64,000 bases of DNA from JAFEDN01 sp963818985. Lineage in GTDB: Bacteria; Pseudomonadota; Gammaproteobacteria; Coxiellales; Coxiellaceae. Below, one piece after another: positions 18,070 to 26,248 of this stretch. Below the pieces are notes generated by a model. That model was given only the letters and a program-made list of their open reading frames with translations. It made no database searches and was not told where the DNA came from. Numbering within the stretch: position 1 is the first letter of the stretch; each line of letters starts with the position of its first letter. Position numbers and translations under genes: made by a program. The stretch is taken from NCBI GenBank assembly GCA_963818985.1, contig CAWFUJ010000007.1:203088-267087 (forward strand), read 5' to 3'.

Positions 18070-19539
18070 ATGAAAGTATCCGAGTCGCTTTCTTTATATC
18101 GACAGCCCAAAGGGCTTTACTTATTATGTGCGACCGAACTCTGGGAGCGATTTGGTTTTTATACGGTTCAAGCTATTCTTATTCTCTATTTAACGAAAGG
18201 CCTCAATTATCCAGACCATAAAGCCAATTTAGTCTATGCGACATATAGTTCATTACTGTATATCACCCCCATTCTCGGTGGTTATCTTGCAGATCGATTT
18301 CTAGGTTTTCAAAAAGCCATATTAATTGGCGGATTACTATCGGTTTTAGGCTATTTAATTACCGCCATACCTAACGAAAGTGTATTTTTTATAGGACTGA
18401 GTATTCTGATTGGCGCCAACGGCTTATTTAAACCCAATGTTTCCGCGATTGTCGGTGATTTGTATGAAATAGGTGATCCACGTCGTGATGGTGGCTTTAC
18501 CCTTTTTTACATGGGAATAAATATCGGCGCTTTAATTCCTCCACTTATTGCAGGCGTGTTGGTTATTCACTATGGATGGCATGTAGGATTTCTATTGGCG
18601 GCACTGGGGATGATTATTGGTTTTGTTACGTTTTCAGTTGGAAGAAAGCGATTAAATTTGGCTGGCAAAGTTCCAGAGTACAGTTTGGCAGTCAAGGGTA
18701 ATCCATTCAGATGGTGGTTTGAAGGGTTATTTTATTTGGGTTTTATTGTCGTCACCGGGCTATGTTTTTGTGCATTTCATTATCCTCAATTAACGACCAC
18801 GATTGTTGAAGTAGGTGCAGTGATTCTTGGCATTGTATTGATGATTTTTATTTTTAAAGAATCGCAGGTCAATCGCAAAAAAATGTTTGCTTGCTTAATA
18901 TTAACAGCCATCTCGGTGGGTTTCTGGGCTTTGTATAATCAAACGTTTACTTCATTGACTCTATTCGCTGACCGTAATATGGAGCAGCATTTCTTCGGTA
19001 TACCATTGAATGCGTCCACTATGCAGTTTTTCAACCCGCTTTATATCATTTTATTAAGCCCCTTATTAAGTGGCATGTGGGTCAGCTTAAGTAGAAAAAA
19101 AGCAAATCCATCTATCCCCATGAAGTTTACCTTGGGGGTGTTGTTTATGAGCCTAGGATTTTTAATTTTACCCGTGGGTATTCACTTTTTTCAAAGTAAT
19201 GGATTCATCCCTTCTGGATGGTTAGCAGCCAGTTATTTATTGCAGACAATAGGAGAATTATTATTGTCGCCTGTGGGGCTATCTATGATCACCTTACTCA
19301 TTCCTAAACATTTAGTTGGAATGATGATGGGGGTTTGGTTTTTTGCTCAAGCCGCTTCTTTTGCGCTGGGCGGAACCTTTGCTAACTTTGCAGCGATCTC
19401 TGAAAAACTTTCGCCACTGCAATCGTTACCGGTTTATGATCATGCATTTTTATGGTTTGGCTTTCTTTCTGCCATTCTAGCCGTGGTGAGTTTTGCCTTG
19501 GTACCATTTTTACGCCGCTTAATACGCAACTCCCACTGA
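18070..19539 (+). CDS. POT-family proton-coupled oligopeptide transporter
   Basis: 489 residues with about 14 membrane helices. The N-terminal ELWERFGFYTVQAILILYL matches the POT motif ExxERFxYY (here with F in place of the first Y). FYMGINIGALIPPLIAGVL is the second POT signature. It imports di- and tripeptides with protons across the inner membrane, a common nutrient route in amino-acid-dependent host-associated bacteria. It is alone on its strand and followed by a repeat-rich convergent gap. Confidence 0.92.
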   Translation: MKVSESLSLYRQPKGLYLLCATELWERFGFYTVQAILILYLTKGLNYPDHKANLVYATYSSLLYITPILGGYLADRFLGFQKAILIGGLLSVLGYLITAIPNESVFFIGLSILIGANGLFKPNVSAIVGDLYEIGDPRRDGGFTLFYMGINIGALIPPLIAGVLVIHYGWHVGFLLAALGMIIGFVTFSVGRKRLNLAGKVPEYSLAVKGNPFRWWFEGLFYLGFIVVTGLCFCAFHYPQLTTTIVEVGAVILGIVLMIFIFKESQVNRKKMFACLILTAISVGFWALYNQTFTSLTLFADRNMEQHFFGIPLNASTMQFFNPLYIILLSPLLSGMWVSLSRKKANPSIPMKFTLGVLFMSLGFLILPVGIHFFQSNGFIPSGWLAASYLLQTIGELLLSPVGLSMITLLIPKHLVGMMMGVWFFAQAASFALGGTFANFAAISEKLSPLQSLPVYDHAFLWFGFLSAILAVVSFALVPFLRRLIRNSH

Positions 19540-19598
19540 GTAAGTGAGAGTTGCTCTGTTCTTATGCTGTGCTCGGCAAAGCCGATGCTCGCAATGAA

Positions 19599-19624
19599 GG
19601 GGGAGCGCTTCGCGCAGCTCCCCC
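19599..19624. terminator. GC-rich hairpin between convergent genes
   Basis: GGGGGAGC (19599-19606) pairs with GCTCCCCC (19617-19624), with further GCG/CGC pairing in the loop. It lies between the POT transporter and the convergent aminotransferase. Next to it is a GCTCGCAATGA segment (19588-19598) matching the TCATTGCGAGC family seen at 53193. The T-run is poor (TT only). Confidence 0.5.
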
Positions 19625-19673
19625 TTGCGATCCCCCATGGCGTAGGGTGCCCGGAGGGCGGGCGGGTGAGGGA

Positions 19674-20522
19674 TCAAATAGCTGATTCAATTTCTGATTT
19701 TAATGCTTGCAGAAGTATTTGAGTCATAGAATTTTCCTTAGGATGATATCTAGTTTTTTCAATTTGAGTGACCGCTTGTATTTCACGCAAGCTGTTTGAT
19801 AAAAAAACTTCATCGGCGTTATGCAGGGTCTGAAGTGAAATTTGGCCTTCATAAGTTTTTATCGATAACCTGTTAGCGACCATCACAATCTGATCGCGTG
19901 TCACTCCAGGCAACGCACCTTCAGTAATGGCAGGCGTATAAAGTTGATCATTTTTCACTAAAAAAATATTAGCACTGCTGGCACAGCAAACTCTACCTTG
20001 GGTGTTCATTATAAGTGCATCATCAAAACCTTTAGATTGTGCTTGATGTAAAGCGGCAACCTGATCAAGATAATTTAAACTTTTAAAACTTGCGAGTGGT
20101 GAAAATTCGTTACGCATATAAGGGGTTAAAGTTAATCTGTACAAATTTGGTGCCGTTATGGAAACAGGAAAAACCGTAATCAAAACTGTCGGAGTAGGAG
20201 AGGTTGGAGCCGCCAAACCACGCTCGCCAGGACCGCGAGTTATAGTGATACGGCTGCCACTGGGCTTATCTTGGAGATGATTGATACGTAATAATTCATA
20301 AATCGAATAAGCCCATTCAGATTTGCTCAAAGGCAAAATAATGTTTAATTGGTTTGCGCCTGCATTCAAGCGCTGCCAATGTTGATTGATGCCAAAAGCG
20401 CGTCCGTTATAGCAACGTACAGTTTCAAATAAACCGTCAGCTAGCAATAAACCGCGATCATGGCAGGAAATATAAACCAGAGATTCGGCAATAAATTTGC
20501 CATTTTGATAACAGATTTTCAT
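19674..20522 (-). CDS. PLP-dependent class IV aminotransferase (PabC/D-amino-acid/BCAT fold)
   Basis: About 282 residues. The fold-type IV hallmarks are GLLLADGLFETVRCYNG near the N-terminus, the PLP-lysine region FKSLNYL, and a late PGVTRDQIV. Members include 4-amino-4-deoxychorismate lyase, D-alanine aminotransferase and branched-chain aminotransferase; the sequence alone does not separate these, though the length and HDRGLLLADG favour the PabC/DAT group. An upstream TTG at 20531 is in frame; the ATG at 20522 is the more usual start. Confidence 0.85.
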   Translation of the reverse strand: MKICYQNGKFIAESLVYISCHDRGLLLADGLFETVRCYNGRAFGINQHWQRLNAGANQLNIILPLSKSEWAYSIYELLRINHLQDKPSGSRITITRGPGERGLAAPTSPTPTVLITVFPVSITAPNLYRLTLTPYMRNEFSPLASFKSLNYLDQVAALHQAQSKGFDDALIMNTQGRVCCASSANIFLVKNDQLYTPAITEGALPGVTRDQIVMVANRLSIKTYEGQISLQTLHNADEVFLSNSLREIQAVTQIEKTRYHPKENSMTQILLQALKSEIESAI

Positions 20523-20587
20523 GTCGACCAAATCTCACATATAAGAAAGAATAATCCGTGTAGGAAAATCTAGTAAAACCCTTATGG

Positions 20588-20749
20588 TTAAAAACCCAAA
20601 TCACAATCTGAAATTGCTGTAATTTTCACCAATTCTGCGTTTAAGACGCTGATATTATTTGAGTTTTTATTTGTCGCAGAGGCGGGGCATATTTTTGTTG
20701 CCTCACCATCCCTACAAAGGATTTGAGAATCTGCTAAATTATCACTCAT
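20588..20749 (-). CDS. possible small protein, 53 residues
   Basis: A GAGG site sits six bases upstream of an ATG that opens 53 codons ending in TAA. The protein starts MSDNLADSQILCRDGEATKI and ends ITAISDCDLGF, has three cysteines, and has no membrane segment. It lies in the 339-base spacer between the Tyr-rich lipoprotein and the aminotransferase, on the same strand. Only the ribosome site, the start and the open frame support it; no family is recognised. Confidence 0.4.
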   Translation of the reverse strand: MSDNLADSQILCRDGEATKICPASATNKNSNNISVLNAELVKITAISDCDLGF

Positions 20750-20831
20750 ACAAAACCTCAGTTTCATGGACGGGGATTGAGGGATACTGATCCAAGGACT
20801 GGATTATAGGTCAAGGATGGCCTAAAACAAA

Positions 20832-20860
20832 GGGGTAGCATTAAAACTGCTGCCCCTTTT
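20832..20860 (-). terminator. intrinsic terminator after the Tyr-rich lipoprotein gene
   Basis: Arms 20832-20840 and 20848-20856 (GGGG-AGCA against TGCT-CCCC with one G-U pair) form a stable hairpin. On the minus strand it is followed by TTTGTTTT and lies just after the lipoprotein stop. On the plus strand TTTT also follows, so it may work both ways. Confidence 0.75.
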
Positions 20861-20870
20861 CTATTTCTAA

Positions 20871-21089
20871 TTAATAGTAATAACCACGTCGATAATATCG
20901 TCCTGATCCGTAGTAATAAGGTGAGGAGTAGTAACCATAGCTCACGGCTGGATAAGTTGTATAACCATACCCATAACTTGAATAATAGCCGTCATAACCG
21001 GTGTCAAAAACACAGCTACTTAACAATGCTGTTCCGACAAATGCTATTGCAATTGTGCCTGCCTTTACTAGATTTTGTTTAATTTTCAT
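20871..21089 (-). CDS. small Tyr/Gly-rich lipoprotein
   Basis: 72 residues. A signal sequence (MKIKQNLVKAGTIAIAFVGT) ends in the lipobox LLSSC with Cys26, so the mature protein is lipid-anchored and only about 47 residues long. The mature part is dominated by tyrosine, serine and glycine (YYSSYGYGYTTYP and similar) with a basic RYYRRGYYY end. The ATG at 21089 is chosen because GGAGA lies at the right distance; an ATG four codons upstream is less well placed. Similar Tyr-rich small lipoproteins are known but not functionally defined. Confidence 0.75.
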   Translation of the reverse strand: MKIKQNLVKAGTIAIAFVGTALLSSCVFDTGYDGYYSSYGYGYTTYPAVSYGYYSSPYYYGSGRYYRRGYYY

Positions 21090-21178
21090 ATCTTTCTCCA
21101 TTTATGTACTTAATAACATCTATTAATAGTATAGCACATCCAGAACAAAGGTAAGCTTTTGAAAATAAAAGGATTAAT

Positions 21179-21685
21179 TTATATGCGGGCGGGTTGCAAA
21201 CGTTGCGCATACCGATCAATTTGTGAAAAGGCAATTTTGTTAGGCAATCTGCTCAAAGGGAAAAAAGCCGCTTCGCAGACATCATCGCCGGCACTTAAGG
21301 TACCAGCGGCTTCTCGAGCTAAAAAAACAGCCATATTAACCGGTTTAAGCATATTAACGTCATTATAAACTAGATCAAAAAGCTCCAAATGACCCACCGT
21401 GAGTCCAGTTTCCTCGTGCATTTCACGTCGTGCAGCTTCTTCGGGGCTTTCGTCGATTTCTTGAAATCCTGCTGGTAAGGCCCAATAACCCTTTTTAGGC
21501 TCTTCGGACCGCTTGACCAACAGCAGTTTATTCTCTTTTACCAATAATACCCCTGCGGCCGGGCTTGGATTTTGATAAGCAATATTCCCACAAACATCAC
21601 AGACTAGGCGATTTCGCCCTTCTAAGAAACGAATGTGCATGGCTATACCACATAAAGAGCAATGCTGAGGCCTAGGATTTTTCAT
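21179..21685 (-). CDS. Nudix hydrolase with N-terminal zinc ribbon
   Basis: 168 residues. Zinc-ribbon cysteines C9, C12, C29 and C32 precede the hydrolase domain. The Nudix box, GFQEIDESPEEAARREMHEE then TGL, fits Gx5Ex7REUxEExGU. The N-terminal zinc ribbon resembles the NudC/ADP-ribose-type groups, but the NudC-specific downstream motif is not evident. The likely reaction is hydrolysis of a nucleoside diphosphate linked to another moiety; the substrate is unknown. It is divergent from the ATP operon. Confidence 0.88.
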   Translation of the reverse strand: MKNPRPQHCSLCGIAMHIRFLEGRNRLVCDVCGNIAYQNPSPAAGVLLVKENKLLLVKRSEEPKKGYWALPAGFQEIDESPEEAARREMHEETGLTVGHLELFDLVYNDVNMLKPVNMAVFLAREAAGTLSAGDDVCEAAFFPLSRLPNKIAFSQIDRYAQRLQPARI

Positions 21686-21861
21686 AAGTACATATTGTAC
21701 ATTACTTAACTTAAAGAATGCTTAAATAGACAGAATGGTGTCCATTTTACGCAAGATTTGAATCCATCATGTTCTTCAATATTTAATCTCTATTATTTAA
21801 ACATTATGTAATATGCCTAAATTTTAATAAGGAACAGCACTAGAATTGAACCAATATCTTA

Positions 21862-21890
21862 TTGCGTAACCGATCACAAGCCTGTATAAT
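21862..21890 (+). promoter_or_regulatory. promoter of the ATP synthase operon
   Basis: A perfect -10 TATAAT (21885-21890) follows a weak -35 TTGCGT (21862-21867) at exactly 17 bases. The -10 box ends 42 bases before the atpI start. A second AT-rich promoter-like segment at 21780-21833 (shared with rsmG) lies further upstream. Confidence 0.7.
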
Positions 21891-21932
21891 TCGCCCCGCA
21901 TCCGTAAATTCGCAGCAGCAGATGATAAAGAA

Positions 21933-22301
21933 ATGACTGTTTCTCCTCGACAGATCGCTTTCCAATTAGTAGCATTGCAAGCGTTGGTAGCAGTTGTTGT
22001 CGCTGGAGCCTGGTTTATAGCCGGATGGATTGCTGGAGTGTCAGCTTTATTGGGAGGCTTGGCAGCCACTTTGCCAAATCTCTATTTTGCGGCGCGTTTT
22101 TTCGTGGCAATGCATGCTCGACAGGCAAGTCGTATCCTCAAAGCTTTTTATTGGGGTGAATTAACTAAGCTGCTGTTTAGCGCTTTTTTAGTGGTTAGCA
22201 TCTCCAGATTATGGCCAAATTTGGCTATACTACCTTTTTTTAGTGACTTTGTGGCTGTTTACCTAGCTATTTGGTTGACGCCTTTAGTAATGAGAAAGTA
22301 A
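21933..22301 (+). CDS. atpI: F0F1 ATP synthase subunit I
   Basis: 122 residues with four predicted membrane helices, starting VSPRQIAFQLVALQALVAVV. The segment GGLAATLPNLYFAARFF and the lysine-containing FYWGELTKLLFSAFL are typical of gammaproteobacterial AtpI, thought to help assemble the c-ring. It is the first gene of the operon, six bases before atpB. Confidence 0.88.
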   Translation: MTVSPRQIAFQLVALQALVAVVVAGAWFIAGWIAGVSALLGGLAATLPNLYFAARFFVAMHARQASRILKAFYWGELTKLLFSAFLVVSISRLWPNLAILPFFSDFVAVYLAIWLTPLVMRK

Positions 22302-22307
22302 AAAATA

Positions 22308-23102
22308 ATGAGTGAAAAAGCATTAACCGCCGCTGATTATATTCAGCACCATTTGACTCACTGGCAGATCAATGTGAAAACAGGGGTCGTTGGCCCTGAT
22401 CATGGTTTTTGGGTGTTGAATCTGGATACCATGCTGGTTTCTATTGTCCTAGGGGTATTATGCTTGGCATTTTTCTATTTTATCGCCCGCAGAATGCACA
22501 ATGAAGTGCCTGGCAAGGGGCAAAACCTCGTGGAACTCGCCATAGAATCTATAGATGGTTTAGTAAAAGAATCTTTCCATGGCAAAACTCAGCTGGTTGG
22601 CCCTTTGGCGCTAACCATTTTTATCTGGGTGTTTTTAATGAATTTTATGGACTTATTGCCCGTTGACTTAGTGCCGCGGTTTATGGGATCGGTAGGCGCG
22701 GATCATTTTAAAGCGGTACCAACGACCGATCCCATGTTAACGTTCGCATTATCGATTACGGTGTTTATATTAATTTTATTTTATAACGCCAAAGCCAAAG
22801 GCTTGGGCGGCTGGGGTAAAGAAATTTTATCGCGCCCCTTTGGGTGGTGGTTGCTCCCCGTTAATGTAATATTTCGCTTAATAGACGATTTCGTTAAACC
22901 ACTCTCATTATCATTGCGTTTGTTTGGAAACTTATTTGCTGGTGAATTAATTTTCTTATTGGTTGCATTGATGCCCTGGTGGATGCAATGGCCACTCGGT
23001 TCAGTTTGGACGATTTTCCATATTTTAATTATCACCATTCAAGCATTTATTTTTATGATACTGACTATTGTTTACTTAAATATGGCGCAGGAAACTCACT
23101 AA
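22308..23102 (+). CDS. atpB: ATP synthase F0 subunit a
   Basis: 264 residues, a multi-pass inner-membrane protein forming the proton half-channels next to the c-ring. Conserved features are FLMNFMDLLPVDLVP, the essential-arginine helix SLSLRLFGNLFAGELI, and the C-terminal IQAFIFMILTIVYLNMA. Length and order are as in E. coli. Confidence 0.96.
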   Translation: MSEKALTAADYIQHHLTHWQINVKTGVVGPDHGFWVLNLDTMLVSIVLGVLCLAFFYFIARRMHNEVPGKGQNLVELAIESIDGLVKESFHGKTQLVGPLALTIFIWVFLMNFMDLLPVDLVPRFMGSVGADHFKAVPTTDPMLTFALSITVFILILFYNAKAKGLGGWGKEILSRPFGWWLLPVNVIFRLIDDFVKPLSLSLRLFGNLFAGELIFLLVALMPWWMQWPLGSVWTIFHILIITIQAFIFMILTIVYLNMAQETH

Positions 23103-23128
23103 TTTTTTAACCAGAGGAGATAGATACT

Positions 23129-23455
23129 ATGGCAGATGTTTCACAATATCTTGAAGTAGCCCGAGTTGTGGCTAATGTACAAGGTTTAACGGCGGTTGCT
23201 GCGGCATTGCTGATCGGCTTGTCCGCTTTGGGGACGGCGATCGGTTTCGGGGTGTTGGGTGGCAAGTTTTTAGAAGGCGTGGCCCGTCAACCCGAACTGA
23301 CAGGCATGTTAATGGGGCGCATGTTTTTAATGGCCGCTTTAGTCGACGCGTTTGCGGCGATCGGTATTGCAATGGGATTATATATGATTTTCGCCAAAAA
23401 CCCGTTCCTGAGTGTAGTCTACGGGCATTTAACTAAAGTGATTGGTGGTACCTAA
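23129..23455 (+). CDS. atpE: ATP synthase F0 subunit c
   Basis: 108 residues with two membrane helices joined by the polar loop VARQPEL. The proton-carrying carboxylate is Asp73 (ALVDAFAAIG), as in E. coli. The protein is longer than the 79 residues of E. coli because of an extended N-terminus (about 20 residues before the first helix) and a C-terminal tail (NPFLSVVYGHLTKVIGGT). A strong AGAGGAGA ribosome site suits the high copy number needed. Confidence 0.95.
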   Translation: MADVSQYLEVARVVANVQGLTAVAAALLIGLSALGTAIGFGVLGGKFLEGVARQPELTGMLMGRMFLMAALVDAFAAIGIAMGLYMIFAKNPFLSVVYGHLTKVIGGT

Positions 23456-23457
23456 CC

Positions 23458-23958
23458 ATGGATATGAATTTAACGTTACTTGGTCAGATGATCACGTTTG
23501 CCATCTTTGTCTGGTTTACGATGAAATTTGTCTGGCCACCCATTGTCAAAGCCATGAAAGACCGCCAGGACAAAATCTCGGCGGGCTTAGCTGCGGCTGA
23601 ACAAGGTGAGCAAGCATTACAGGTTGCAAAACATGAGATTGCTGAGCAACTGAAAGAAGCCAAAAATGAGGGGGCTAAAATTTTAGAGCAAGCCCATCAA
23701 CGTTCAGTGCATATTATTGAAGAAGCAAAGGCTCAAGCTCGCGAGGAAGGAGAGCGCTTGCTACAACTGGCTCAAGAAGAAATAAAACGCGAATATAATC
23801 AAGCTCGCGCTGACCTTGTTAAACAGATCGCTCATATTGCAGTGATTGGCGCCGAAAAAATTCTGGGTCACGAAGTAGACAAAGCTAGCAATGATCGCCT
23901 AATTGATGACTTAATGATTAAACTGGATGCGCAAAACTCTAAGACACACTCTGGATAA
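23458..23958 (+). CDS. atpF: ATP synthase F0 subunit b
   Basis: 166 residues. One N-terminal membrane helix (LTLLGQMITFAIFVWFTMKF) is followed by a long charged coiled coil that forms the peripheral stalk. The conserved VWPPIVKAMKDRQDKI is present. It starts two bases after the atpE stop. Confidence 0.95.
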   Translation: MDMNLTLLGQMITFAIFVWFTMKFVWPPIVKAMKDRQDKISAGLAAAEQGEQALQVAKHEIAEQLKEAKNEGAKILEQAHQRSVHIIEEAKAQAREEGERLLQLAQEEIKREYNQARADLVKQIAHIAVIGAEKILGHEVDKASNDRLIDDLMIKLDAQNSKTHSG

Positions 23959-23963
23959 CAAAA

Positions 23964-24521
23964 ATGGCGGAAAATTTAACAATTGCCAGGCCTTATGCTA
24001 AAGCCATATTTGAATTGGCGAATGCGGAGCATTGCGTTGAGGAGTGGGAACAAATCTTGCAACTCTTGGCGGATGTGGCCAATGATCCACACGCTCGTGC
24101 TTTGTTTGATAATCCCGAGATAAAGAATGAGCAATTGCAGAATTTATTTGATCAAATTATTGAAGAGGCTTTGCCGAAACTGCCAAAGACCCGCAATAAA
24201 GAAATTAAAAACTTATTGGCATTATTGATGGCTGACAAACGCACCGCCGTTTTACCGAGCATTTTTCAGCGCTATCAACAACTTTTGATTGCACAGCGTC
24301 AGTTAAAAGAAGTGACTGTCACCTCAGCTTATGCTTTGGACGACCGTCGGAAAACCGGAATGACAGAAACATTAACACGCTACTTAAACTCTAAGGTTGT
24401 GGTGGATTTTCGTGAAGATCCAAATTTGATTGGCGGTGTCATTATCCGTATGGGCAATTGGGTTATGGATGGTTCTATTAAAGGTAAGCTGCAACGTTTG
24501 GGTGATAATTTACAAGGATGA
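23964..24521 (+). CDS. atpH: ATP synthase F1 subunit delta
   Basis: 185 residues. The N-terminal helical domain (TIARPYAKAIFELAN) binds the top of F1; the C-terminal part ends with the conserved LIGGVIIRMGNWVMDGSIKG. It links the b-subunit stalk to F1. It is followed by a 173-base gap filled with palindromes before atpA. Confidence 0.94.
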   Translation: MAENLTIARPYAKAIFELANAEHCVEEWEQILQLLADVANDPHARALFDNPEIKNEQLQNLFDQIIEEALPKLPKTRNKEIKNLLALLMADKRTAVLPSIFQRYQQLLIAQRQLKEVTVTSAYALDDRRKTGMTETLTRYLNSKVVVDFREDPNLIGGVIIRMGNWVMDGSIKGKLQRLGDNLQG

Positions 24522-24546
24522 AACGGCATATGTCATCTCATGCAAG

Positions 24547-24631
24547 ATGTCATCCCGCCGCTACTAAGTCTGTCATCCCGCGGGATGACACGCTTGCGCG
24601 GGATGACAGACTTGGCAGCCGCGGATGACAT
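24547..24631. repeat. nested cluster of GTCATCCCGCG palindromes inside the ATP operon
   Basis: Three nested or overlapping elements. Outer ATGTCATC/GATGACAT is at 24547-24554 and 24624-24631. A 17-bp pair AAGTCTGTCATCCCGCG / CGCGGGATGACAGACTT is at 24566-24582 and 24597-24613. A perfect 20-bp palindrome is at 24571-24590. Two alternative foldings are possible. It separates atpH (F0/stalk genes) from atpA in the mRNA. Confidence 0.9.
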
Positions 24632-24694
24632 ACTGTGGAAGTGGGGCTTTGTTTACGCCCGCGATTGACAGAATATAAATTTGGGGAGAAAAAT

Positions 24695-26245
24695 ATGGCA
24701 ACACAACAATTGAAAGCAACTGAAATCAGCGATCTGATTAAATCACGTATTGCCCAATTTGATTTGGCCCCCCGTGTTCGTACTGAAGGCACTGTGGTCA
24801 ATATAAAAGATGGTATCGTGCGCATCTATGGTTTAGATGATGTGATGTTTGGCGAAATGATTGAGTTTCCCAATAATACCTTTGGCTTAGCATTAAATTT
24901 GGAGCGTGACTCTGTTGGTGCAGTCGTGATGGGGGAATACGAGCATTTGCAAGAAGGCATGACGGCCCGCTGCACTGGCCGAATTTTACAGGTGCCAGTG
25001 GGCGAAGCATTATTAGGTCGGGTTGTTAACGCATTGGGTGAGCCGATTGACGGCAAAGGTCCTATAGAAGCTGCCGAGATGTCACCTATCGAAAAGGTGG
25101 CGCCTGGGGTGATTCATCGCCAATCCGTTAATCAACCGATGCAAACTGGTATTAAATCGATCGACGCCATGGTGCCCATCGGCCGTGGACAACGTGAACT
25201 GATTATTGGTGATCGTCAAACCGGAAAAACCGCAATTGCAATCGATGCCATTATCAATCAGAAAAATACCGGAGTGAAATGCATTTACGTGGCTATAGGC
25301 CAAAAAGCCTCTTCAATTGCCGGCGTGGTTCGTAAATTAGAAGAGCATGATGCGATGGCGCACACCATCATCGTTGCAGCCAGTGCTGCAGATTCCGCTG
25401 CTATGCAGTATATTTCTCCTTATTCTGGCTGTTCTATGGGTGAATATTTCCGCGATAAAGGCGAAGATGCGCTCATTGTATTTGACGATTTAACTAAACA
25501 AGCATGGGCTTATCGACAAGTTTCGTTATTGCTGCGTCGTCCACCCGGAAGAGAGGCATACCCTGGAGACGTATTTTATTTACATTCGCGTTTATTAGAA
25601 CGGGCTGCTCGCGTCAGCGCCAGCTATGTTGAACAACTGACTGAAGGTAAAGTCAAAGGCAAAACGGGCTCATTGACTGCACTGCCAATCATTGAAACCC
25701 AAGCGGGAGATGTCTCGGCATTTGTTCCCACCAATGTCATTTCTATTACTGACGGCCAAATATTTTTAGACGTTAACTTATTTAATGCCGGCATTCGTCC
25801 AGCGATCAATTCAGGTTTATCGGTATCTCGTGTGGGCGGCGCCGCGCAAACGCATATTATTAAAAAATTAGCCGGCACCATTCGTTTGGCCTTGGCACAA
25901 TTCCGCGAATTAGAAGCTTTTGCGCAGTTTGCTTCAGATTTAGATGAAGCGACCCGTAAACAATTGGAGCGTGGCCAAAGATTAATGGAAATCTTAAAGC
26001 AGAAGCAATATGAACCTCTCAGTGTGGCGGAAATTGCTTTTAGCTGGTTTGTTGGTGAAAAAGGCTATTTAGACGATGTAGAACTAAAAAAAGTGAGAGC
26101 TTTTAATGAAGCATTATTGAGTTATTTACATGATCAATATCAAGATTTGCTCGATGAAATCAATGCTAAACCGGAGTTAAATGATCAAATCTCAGCAAAA
26201 ATGCGTGCGGCGGTAGAACAATTCAAAAATACACAGGCTTATTAA
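24695..26245 (+). CDS. atpA: ATP synthase F1 subunit alpha
   Basis: 516 residues. Nucleotide-binding (non-catalytic) subunit with P-loop GDRQTGKTAIAIDAI at about residues 169-183, and PAINSGLSVSRVGGAAQ near residue 370. The start at 24695 is chosen because a GGGGAG site precedes it and the family's N-terminus (QQLKATEISDLIKSRI) begins here. An in-frame ATG 60 bases upstream adds 20 residues encoded by the spacer and is not used. Confidence 0.97.
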   Translation: MATQQLKATEISDLIKSRIAQFDLAPRVRTEGTVVNIKDGIVRIYGLDDVMFGEMIEFPNNTFGLALNLERDSVGAVVMGEYEHLQEGMTARCTGRILQVPVGEALLGRVVNALGEPIDGKGPIEAAEMSPIEKVAPGVIHRQSVNQPMQTGIKSIDAMVPIGRGQRELIIGDRQTGKTAIAIDAIINQKNTGVKCIYVAIGQKASSIAGVVRKLEEHDAMAHTIIVAASAADSAAMQYISPYSGCSMGEYFRDKGEDALIVFDDLTKQAWAYRQVSLLLRRPPGREAYPGDVFYLHSRLLERAARVSASYVEQLTEGKVKGKTGSLTALPIIETQAGDVSAFVPTNVISITDGQIFLDVNLFNAGIRPAINSGLSVSRVGGAAQTHIIKKLAGTIRLALAQFRELEAFAQFASDLDEATRKQLERGQRLMEILKQKQYEPLSVAEIAFSWFVGEKGYLDDVELKKVRAFNEALLSYLHDQYQDLLDEINAKPELNDQISAKMRAAVEQFKNTQAY

Positions 26246-26248
26246 GCA

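Noticed and set aside
24547..24631. CRISPR array in the atpH-atpA gap
   Set aside because: The repeats are nested palindromes without regular spacers, and there are no cas genes in the window.
24665..24690. TTGACA just upstream of atpA as an internal promoter
   Set aside because: No -10 box at a workable distance before the ribosome site.
24635..24694. Upstream start for atpA adding 20 residues
   Set aside because: The extra residues come from the palindromic spacer and have no ribosome site; GGGGAG precedes the ATG at 24695.
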